Shown here in pieces: positions 15,210 to 20,548 of a DNA stretch of 20,548 nt; the first letter of the stretch is position 1, and every line of letters starts with the position of its first letter. The stretch covers positions 107,416-127,963 of the forward strand of contig DHDG01000042.1 in the NCBI GenBank assembly GCA_002399265.1, in the 5' to 3' direction. Below the pieces are notes generated by a model. The model was not told the DNA's origin, ran no database searches, and saw nothing but the letters and a program-made list of their open reading frames with translations. Made by a program: the position numbers and the translations under genes. This DNA comes from Firmicutes bacterium UBA4882. GTDB lineage: Bacteria > Bacillota > UBA4882.

Positions 15210-16032
15210 TGCTTTTGCCCGTGGTGCACTGTTGCTGTTCTGGCTCGCGATGCACTGTGGCAGAGGCGTCTTCCATTAAACGTCTGATAACAGGTTTAAC
15301 GGCAGCAGGTTCTCCGCTCGCAAAATAGATGTTCTGCCCTACTGCTACTGCATTGCCGTTTACTAAACCATGCTCTCCCAATATTTTAGCTGCTTGGCGG
15401 GCCACGGCTGCGCCCGTGTCAATTACGGCCACATGCGGTCCCGCGATCTTTTCAACAGCGTTACGCAAAAAAGGATAGTGCGTACAGCCAAGTACAATGG
15501 CGTCGACACCGAATTCCAGCATCGGCGCGAGGTATTTTTGAAGCAGGGCTTCGACCTCAGGACCTTCTACACGGCCAGCTTCAACATGCTCGACCAAGCC
15601 CGGGCATGGCTGATTAAAGACCTCCACATCGGAACCGAAGCGCTCTACCAGGGAGGAAAAGCGCTCGCCTGCAATTGTCACTCCGGTGGCCATGACGCCA
15701 ATTTTCCCCGACTTACTGATGCGGGAAGCCGGTTTGACAGCAGGTTCCATGCCGACAATGGGAACCGCATACCTTTGCCGCATGGCATCCAGCGCTGCGA
15801 TTGAGGCCGTGTTGCAGGCCACGATGATCATTTTGGCACCCTTGGTCAAAAGAAAGTCGGCGATATGAAAGCAGCGGGCCTGGATTTCTGCGGTGGTTTT
15901 CTGACCGTAGGGGCAGTAAGCCGTATCTGCGTAATAGATGATATCTTCAGCAGGCAAAAGGGCCCTGACTTCTCTCATGACAGACAGGCCGCCGACTCCG
16001 GAATCAAACATACCGATTGGCGCGGAAAACAT
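15202..16032 (-). CDS. murI: Glutamate racemase
   Basis: A 276-residue cytoplasmic enzyme that interconverts L- and D-glutamate and supplies D-Glu for peptidoglycan. Both catalytic cysteines are present in their motifs: C73 in V-A-C-N-T-A-S and C183 in L-G-C-T-H-Y-P-F, with H185. The N-terminal substrate motif is F-D-S-G-V-G-G-L-S-V (D10, S11). The length is normal for the family. AAGGAGGAG precedes the ATG at 16032. It leads a three-gene minus-strand unit with the SprT-like and YkgJ-like genes; only murI has an obvious essential role. Confidence 0.96.
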   Translation of the reverse strand: MFSAPIGMFDSGVGGLSVMREVRALLPAEDIIYYADTAYCPYGQKTTAEIQARCFHIADFLLTKGAKMIIVACNTASIAALDAMRQRYAVPIVGMEPAVKPASRISKSGKIGVMATGVTIAGERFSSLVERFGSDVEVFNQPCPGLVEHVEAGRVEGPEVEALLQKYLAPMLEFGVDAIVLGCTHYPFLRNAVEKIAGPHVAVIDTGAAVARQAAKILGEHGLVNGNAVAVGQNIYFASGEPAAVKPVIRRLMEDASATVHREPEQQQCTTGKSNE

Positions 16033-16107
16033 GTTCTGCTCCTCCTTCGATCTATACGCTTATCGCGGCGTTGGTCCCATAATGCCACAAAAACAAATGG
16101 CAAGTAA

Positions 16108-16116
16108 AGTATAACA
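16108..16116 (-). promoter_or_regulatory. Candidate extended -10 promoter of murI
   Basis: On the minus strand TGTTATACT combines a TG extension with a -10 box matching five of six positions, about 75 bases before the murI start. No clear -35 box is seen. It lies between the terminator of the preceding gene and murI, where a promoter would be expected. Confidence 0.4.
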
Positions 16117-16146
16117 TGTCTGGTGTTTTTTAAACCGCTTTGCCTG

Positions 16147-16178
16147 AAAAAATTCGCCTGGCCTGCCCCAGACCAGGC
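16147..16178 (-). terminator. Probable intrinsic terminator of the MutS2-like gene
   Basis: On the minus strand, 29 bases after the stop, a 6-bp stem GCCTGG/CCAGGC (16173-16178 with 16156-16161) closes an 11-base loop that can pair further. It is followed by GAA and six T's. The stem is short but GC-rich. Confidence 0.6.
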
Positions 16179-16206
16179 AACAGCAAGCCTCACAAGTGTT
16201 TGTTGA

Positions 16207-18183
16207 TCACCTTGGCAAATCCTCGCCACCTTTGATAATTCTCGCTTTCCCTTCCACGTGCCGTTTGGACATGGCCTTCTGCAAACGCCGGTCGTCCTTG
16301 GAAAGTAGCACGATATCAAGGTCATAGTTCTCGGGGTATAGTTCTTCATAAGGAATATGGAGCGAAATCCTCTTATGATTGACTTTAATGCGTTTGTCCT
16401 TTACGAGTACAACGACTTCGCCCCTGCTATCGACAGTTTCACAAAGGATGCCATGCTCTTTTAACGAGCCGATATAGACTGAGTCGCCAACCCGCAGCGG
16501 CCGCGCCGGTTTAGCAGGTGGGTCCGCCGGCTTTGGGGAGTCACCCGGTTTTGGCAGGTCCGCCGCTTTCGCCTTGCTCTCGACCATCTCGATCCCTGCA
16601 GAAGTGCCTAAACTCCCCTCCAGGCATTCTGGCGCGCAGTCAACAGGCTGTGATGGCACTGCCACTAGCTTGATGGCCTTATCCAGCGTGTCCTGCCCCA
16701 TTCCCAGCCGCTTGGCGATCCAAAACCCGTTGCTTTGTCCGGCCTGACCAATGATCAGGCTGTACAACGGCTTCAAAGTTTCGGGATCGAATGCCATGCA
16801 ACCATTCCTAAAACCTGAACGCGTCTCTGCAAAACGCTTCAAGTCCCCATAATGAGTGGTCGCTACCGTAATTCCACCTGCAATGCACAGGTCATCCAGT
16901 ATTGCTGCGCCTAGTGCCGCTCCTTCAGCCGGGTCAGTACCAGTTCCGATTTCATCAAATAAAGCCAAGGTCCCTGGCCCTCTTTGATTAAGAATACTAA
17001 TCACATTTTTCAAATGCCCCGAAAAAGTACTGAGCGACTGTTCGATACTCTGCTGATCACCAATATCCACCAGGATTTGCCTAAAGACTCCCAGCGCCGT
17101 TCCGGGACCGGCTGGCAAATGCAGACCTGATTGCGCCATTAAGGCAAACAAACCGATGGTCTTCAAAGCGACGGTTTTGCCTCCGGTATTAGGTCCAGTA
17201 ATCAACAGCGTCCGATAGTCTCTGCCAATATAAAAGTCGAGCGGGATCACATCTTTGCCCAGCAGCGGATGCCTTCCGGCATGGATCTGGATACCTCTAT
17301 AATCCAGAATGACCGGCTCTATAGCTGAAATAGATCTGGCATACTTGGCCTTGGCAAAAGCGAAATCATAGGCCGCCATGATCTCGACGTTCAACCTGAT
17401 CGACTGCAGGCGCACCGCCAGCTCACCGGTGAGCATCGACAGTATCTGGTACTCTTCCGCTTCTTCTTGAGCATAAAGCACTTTAAGCTGGTCCGTCAAT
17501 GCCCTGACCGCCGCTGGCTCGACAAACAGTGTGGAACCGCTTCCTGAGGAAGTTACTACGGCGCCATCAATCAAATGACGATGGGATGTTTTCACAGCAA
17601 TACAATAACGGTCATCTTTCAGGCTGACAAAAGTCTCCTGCAAGCAACTCCGGTATTTCTCGGAGTTGATGTAGGAATTCATCTTATCCTTGATGCGTCC
17701 TTTGACGGTCTCAATCTGAACGCGAATCTTAGCTAACCGGTTACTGGCCGCATTACTGACCCGCCCGTTTTCAATGCAGGTTTCAATTTGCTCTTCCAGA
17801 TCCGCATAAGGTACAATCGCACCCGCATAGCGCGCCACAACCGGAGCCAAATCTGAGAACCGATCCATGAATTGGACTATTTTGCGACAACCGCGCAATA
17901 AGTCACCCAAATCGGTCAAAGCCTGCGGTTCCAAGATCGCACCCTTGCTAATTCTTTCAAGGTGGCTGCTGACATCAGATAAACCGTGCAAGGGAACATG
18001 CCCGGATGCATCCAATATCGCGCGTGCTTCGGTCGTTTCCCTGATAGATTCCATGACAATCCGCCGGTCTGTCGCTGGTACCAGTTCGTCAATTAAGGTA
18101 CGCCCCAGGCCGCTGACAGCGAATTCCTTGACTAGCTCTTTGATCTTGTCGAATTCGAGTGTGATAAACGTATTCTCGTTCAA
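16207..18183 (-). CDS. MutS2-family ATPase lacking the Smr nuclease domain
   Basis: A 658-residue DNA-binding ATPase. Residues 1-320 form the MutS core and clamp helices. The ATPase domain has a Walker A motif G-P-N-T-G-G-K-T (330-337), S-T-F-S-G-H-L-K-N (385-393), Walker B A-L-F-D-E (407-411) and A-T-T-H-Y-G (441-446). A Pro/Lys/Asp-rich linker (about 540-562) leads to a small KOW-like beta domain (563-607) also found in MutS2. True MutS2 (about 785 residues) then ends in a Smr domain; here only about 50 unrelated residues follow. The mismatch-recognition domain of MutS is absent. MutS2 proteins act on recombination intermediates or collided ribosomes; this version cannot use Smr cleavage. 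The start is a TTG at 18183 with AGGAGG 9 bases upstream. Confidence 0.85.
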   Translation of the reverse strand: MNENTFITLEFDKIKELVKEFAVSGLGRTLIDELVPATDRRIVMESIRETTEARAILDASGHVPLHGLSDVSSHLERISKGAILEPQALTDLGDLLRGCRKIVQFMDRFSDLAPVVARYAGAIVPYADLEEQIETCIENGRVSNAASNRLAKIRVQIETVKGRIKDKMNSYINSEKYRSCLQETFVSLKDDRYCIAVKTSHRHLIDGAVVTSSGSGSTLFVEPAAVRALTDQLKVLYAQEEAEEYQILSMLTGELAVRLQSIRLNVEIMAAYDFAFAKAKYARSISAIEPVILDYRGIQIHAGRHPLLGKDVIPLDFYIGRDYRTLLITGPNTGGKTVALKTIGLFALMAQSGLHLPAGPGTALGVFRQILVDIGDQQSIEQSLSTFSGHLKNVISILNQRGPGTLALFDEIGTGTDPAEGAALGAAILDDLCIAGGITVATTHYGDLKRFAETRSGFRNGCMAFDPETLKPLYSLIIGQAGQSNGFWIAKRLGMGQDTLDKAIKLVAVPSQPVDCAPECLEGSLGTSAGIEMVESKAKAADLPKPGDSPKPADPPAKPARPLRVGDSVYIGSLKEHGILCETVDSRGEVVVLVKDKRIKVNHKRISLHIPYEELYPENYDLDIVLLSKDDRRLQKAMSKRHVEGKARIIKGGEDLPR

Positions 18184-18202
18184 TTGCTATTTCCTCCTAA
18201 AT

Positions 18203-18228
18203 AAAAAACCGTGGGTGCACCCACGGTT
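18203..18228 (-). terminator. Terminator-like palindrome in the leader of the MutS2-like gene
   Basis: A perfect 22-bp palindrome (18207-18228, half-site AACCGTGGGTG) is followed on the minus strand by six T's (18208-18203; two lie inside the palindrome). It ends only 4 bases before the AGGAGG of the MutS2-like gene. As RNA it would fold into a hairpin with a U-tract and could stop transcription just before the coding region. On the plus strand no T-tract follows. Confidence 0.65.
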
Positions 18229-18272
18229 CAATGTCCTGACATTCAGAATATGTCAAGGCGTCAAGTCCCTAT

Positions 18273-18302
18273 AAAAAGGTCATGGGCGCTTTGCCCATGA
18301 CC
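18273..18302 (-). terminator. Intrinsic terminator downstream of the exported-protein unit
   Basis: A perfect 10-bp stem GGTCATGGGC/GCCCATGACC (18278-18287 with 18293-18302) with a 5-base loop is followed on the minus strand by TTTTTATA. It lies 198 bases after the stop of the gene ending at 18501, an unusually long 3' distance. A 14-codon reading frame (18387-18428, minus) behind GGGAGG lies in between but is too short to call. Confidence 0.8.
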
Positions 18303-18500
18303 GAATAAGCTTCATATAAAGCAATTTTACGGTGAAATTGACCGTCAATGATGACAGCCTCAAAGCACCAAAATCGGCAGGGCAAATCAGGCTATTAAGT
18401 TACCTGCAAAGCACCCGACCAAGGACATCAAACGACCTCCCTGACTGAAACTTCAACGCATTGGAAGATTCCAAGCGCCTGAAACTATCATTAATATACC

Positions 18501-19802
18501 TCAAATACTACCAGCTGTCAATAAACCTTTCAGTTGGAAGGCTGACAGCCTCCACCCCGGCTGTGATTCCCGGGCGTTTTTATGCAGTTCGAACTGGATC
18601 TTTACCGGATGAGCCTTCTGCGGATCCGGCAAATAATAATAGATCATTAAGCTGGCTTCGACCACCGCGCGCTCTTCCGTTTCCGAAATCGTACGGCAAT
18701 TGATCGCTGCCAGATGTCTGATAGGCTGAATCAACTTCATTAAAACCGCCAACGGCAGACCATCTGTTGCGTATCGGAGGGTGCACTTTTCTCTCTGATG
18801 CACCGCTGCCAATACCCAATAGGCGAGTCGATCGGGGCGCGCATTCACTAAAGCGTTAGCCAGTGCGCCGCTGGACTTTAGGACCATCAATTGATGACCT
18901 GGGTCTTGTCTCCAAGTTGTATGCACCCTGCTGTCCTTAAAATGAATGCAAAAATGCCCCACGAATTCATTCTGTTCCAAATCTCCCCAACCATGCGGCA
19001 TACCATTCATCGATCCTGCTACTTTGCGATTTTCCCCAAAATCGACTACGACGGCTCGGCGAGCCCAACTCCAGCTGCCGCCATATATCTTTTTCAGCAC
19101 GGCGGTATCTTTGGCTGATAAAGGCTCAACATCCGCGTGACTGTCTCCCCGATGGCGACGCACCCGAAATTCAAGCCCCGACTCCAAATCGCGGACTGTG
19201 GCCACCCCTCCTACCGGAAAAAAAGTCACTACTTCCGGCCAAGTGAGCGGTTTTCCGAAAAAGCGTGCCTGGGCGCTGACGTTGATTTTTGCGATGGCCA
19301 GTGCGAGTGCTTCATTTTGCAGCCAGTGATCGGAGTGAGGGTCATAAAGAGTACCGTCATCCAGAATCCAAAGGTAGTGCCGTTGCTTGCCAGAACCGAC
19401 TGTCCAGGAAAGCATCTGGTATTTGCGGTAGGCGCGTGGCGCCGGAGCGGACGCCGTAAAAGGCGCTTCAGCCAAATCAGGAGCCTGCTCTGCCACGCTG
19501 TCAACTTCAAAGAGCGCTACTGACAATGCCTTGCGGAGCATTGGCAGTTCGTCATGCGCGCTTGGAGAAGGCTGAGTAGGATGAGAGGGATGAGAGGGAT
19601 GAGCAGGCCGATCTGTCGGATTGGTAATTTCGTAAGTAAAGCCGTATTCCGGCCAAACATATTTAAGTTGCAGATTATCGATCTCATGGCTGCGAACGCT
19701 GCGCGCCCCCGCTTCTGTCGTGACAGCCATGACGGTCGTGGCGACGTAGCCAGCTAGAAATGCGATGCCCAGCAGTAACAACATCCGTGTTTTAGTCAGC
19801 AA
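18501..19802 (-). CDS. Exported protein with L,D-transpeptidase-like H-x-C motif
   Basis: A 433-residue protein with a signal peptide or anchor (about residues 7-27), then a low-complexity H-P-S-H-P-S-H-P-T-Q-P linker at 68-78. Residues about 180-310 are the best-conserved-looking part: L-T-W-P-E-V, G-G-S-W-S-W-A-R-R-A-V, S-M-N-G-M-P-H-G (H270) and G-H-F-C-I-H-F (H283, C285, H287). I recall similar segments in exported clostridial proteins that sometimes carry peptidoglycan-binding repeats. The spacing H270...C285 and the H-x-C-I-x order resemble the YkuD L,D-transpeptidase active site, but the canonical S-H-G-C-x-R is not there, so this is inference. The start is a TTG at 19802 with AAAGGA 10 bases upstream. 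The gene lies 49 bases after its upstream neighbour. Confidence 0.7.
   Translation of the reverse strand: MLTKTRMLLLLGIAFLAGYVATTVMAVTTEAGARSVRSHEIDNLQLKYVWPEYGFTYEITNPTDRPAHPSHPSHPTQPSPSAHDELPMLRKALSVALFEVDSVAEQAPDLAEAPFTASAPAPRAYRKYQMLSWTVGSGKQRHYLWILDDGTLYDPHSDHWLQNEALALAIAKINVSAQARFFGKPLTWPEVVTFFPVGGVATVRDLESGLEFRVRRHRGDSHADVEPLSAKDTAVLKKIYGGSWSWARRAVVVDFGENRKVAGSMNGMPHGWGDLEQNEFVGHFCIHFKDSRVHTTWRQDPGHQLMVLKSSGALANALVNARPDRLAYWVLAAVHQREKCTLRYATDGLPLAVLMKLIQPIRHLAAINCRTISETEERAVVEASLMIYYYLPDPQKAHPVKIQFELHKNARESQPGWRLSAFQLKGLLTAGSI
19579..19605 (-). repeat. 9-bp tandem repeat encoding the His-Pro linker
   Basis: On the plus strand GGATGAGAG occurs twice in tandem (19579-19587, 19588-19596), followed by GGATGAGCA and preceded by a decayed copy. 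Read on the minus strand it encodes the H-P-S/H-P-T linker behind the signal peptide of the exported protein. Copy-number changes would remain in frame. Confidence 0.75.
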
Positions 19803-19851
19803 AACTTGTTAGTCCTTTCCAAGTGTGTTTTTCTGCCTCTGCTAGCCTCTG

Positions 19852-20460
19852 TTAAGGCCGGGTCGGACGATCATAAATCTCAGCTGCTCCGCCTGATAGC
19901 GACGCATCAAAGACATACTTGCGGCCGCGCAGGGTGTAAACTTCAGCATTAAGCTCAGCGGGATTATCTTCATTGGTGCTGAACAGGATTACTTCGGCCT
20001 TTTGGTCACCGTCAAGGTCGACCACTTCCGCACCCTGCTCTCCAAAAAACGATCCCAACTGAAAAAACGCGCCCTTTTCAAAGGTAAACATTTCGATTGC
20101 CGCTCCACCGCCTTCAGTCGGATACCATGCCCCAACGGTTTTCTTACCGGGAGCAATTTCCCAAACCTTAGGGAGAATAAAGCCGGCCGATAATGCCCCA
20201 ATTCGTTCGGAAGCAACGTAACGGCGCCCGTCTTTAAGGACAATCAGCCAGGACGGGCGGCGTGCATCGCCTTCAGCGACCCAAATGCGCTCAGTTTTTC
20301 CGTCACTGTCGATATCTTCCTCGATAAAATTCGAAGCGGCCTGCTGGACCCGAAAGGTCTTTTCAGGACCCAACAAACCGCTTTCCAAGACCAGCCAAAA
20401 GACGAGCGTGATCAAAATCACGACCCCAGCTGCGCGCACCGGAAACTTGCCGTCCACCAT
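19852..20460 (-). CDS. Signal-anchored protein with DxDxDG calcium-loop repeats
   Basis: A 202-residue protein with one N-terminal hydrophobic segment (about 10-30), acting as signal peptide or anchor, and an extracytoplasmic remainder. Two loops, D49-I-D51-S-D53-G-K-T-E-R-I-W-V and D148-L-D150-G-D152-Q-K-A-E-V-I-L-F, match the FG-GAP/VCBS type of calcium-binding beta-propeller loop. Only two clear copies are present, too few for a full propeller. GAGGAGG lies about 10 bases before the ATG at 20460. It is the upstream partner of the exported gene that starts 49 bases later, with no terminator between, so the two are likely co-expressed. Binding of calcium is inferred from the motif only. Confidence 0.65.
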   Translation of the reverse strand: MVDGKFPVRAAGVVILITLVFWLVLESGLLGPEKTFRVQQAASNFIEEDIDSDGKTERIWVAEGDARRPSWLIVLKDGRRYVASERIGALSAGFILPKVWEIAPGKKTVGAWYPTEGGGAAIEMFTFEKGAFFQLGSFFGEQGAEVVDLDGDQKAEVILFSTNEDNPAELNAEVYTLRGRKYVFDASLSGGAAEIYDRPTRP

Positions 20461-20509
20461 TTCAGCCGCCTCCTCAGACCTAGTATACCCAGATCGGAGG
20501 CAGAGACGC

Positions 20510-20548
20510 GGGAACGGTTCTTTTGGACACAGAGGGACGGTTCTCTTG
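20510..20548. repeat. Pair of GGGACGGTTCTTTTG-like repeats at the window edge
   Basis: Two 16-base near-identical copies, GGGAACGGTTCTTTTG (20510-20525) and AGGGACGGTTCTCTTG (20533-20548), are separated by GACACAG. I recall this type of repeat as dispersed in clostridial genomes, sometimes near Y1/REP-associated transposase genes; this is memory, not a search. It is cut by the window end and no transposase is visible. Confidence 0.55.

Noticed and set aside
18387..18428. Minus-strand 13-residue leader peptide frame behind GGGAGG
   Set aside because: Too short to support. It has no run of regulatory codons and no clear alternative hairpins tied to it, though the terminator at 18273 lies downstream.

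Overview
The window looks like the chromosome of a low-to-mid-GC Firmicute, probably a Clostridia or Negativicutes member. This is judged from gene content (an EndoQ-type PHP nuclease, a MutS2 relative without a Smr domain, SprT- and YkgJ-like proteins, a short alpha-glucan phosphorylase), strong AGGAGG ribosome binding sites, several TTG starts and intrinsic terminators with clean T-tracts. The genus cannot be fixed by eye. I see no rRNA, tRNA, CRISPR array, prophage or intact insertion sequence.

Left part (1-5539): a 5'-partial endonuclease Q gene on the minus strand diverges, across a 223-bp gap with no convincing promoter, from a tight plus-strand cluster. The cluster holds an aromatic-type amino acid permease, a GNAT acetyltransferase, a membrane-embedded M28 metallopeptidase and an MFS transporter with a histidine-rich tail. 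Gaps of 10-20 bp suggest one transcription unit. Next, behind an extended -10 promoter, comes a single-gene unit for a short alpha-glucan phosphorylase (5707-7350). It ends in a symmetrical, probably bidirectional terminator.

Middle (7413-13972): a minus-strand group encodes a creatininase-family amidohydrolase, a CPBP intramembrane protease and an unrecognised multi-spanning membrane protein. It diverges from a plus-strand surface-glycan-like unit: a GT4 glycosyltransferase, an 815-residue protein joining an alkaline-phosphatase-like domain to a polytopic membrane domain, and a 58-residue two-helix membrane protein. That unit ends in a strong terminator. The divergent intergenic region carries four TGATCA palindromes. 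The start of the 815-residue gene holds a degenerate hexanucleotide repeat and a 15-bp repeat.

Right part (13974-20548), all minus strand: murI (glutamate racemase) with a SprT-like zinc protein (8-bp overlap) and a YkgJ-like cysteine-cluster protein; a Smr-less MutS2 relative whose leader contains a terminator-like palindrome just before its ribosome binding site; and a two-gene exported-protein unit. In that unit, one protein has DxDxDG-type calcium-loop repeats. The other has an H-x-C-I-H motif resembling a variant L,D-transpeptidase active site. The extreme right end holds two copies of a GGGACGGTTCTTTTG-like repeat.

Several products concern the cell envelope (MurI, GT4 plus phosphatase-like protein, the exported pair, the CPBP protease). 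Others concern DNA maintenance (EndoQ, MutS2-like, possibly SprT-like). No functional link between the units is proven by the sequence.
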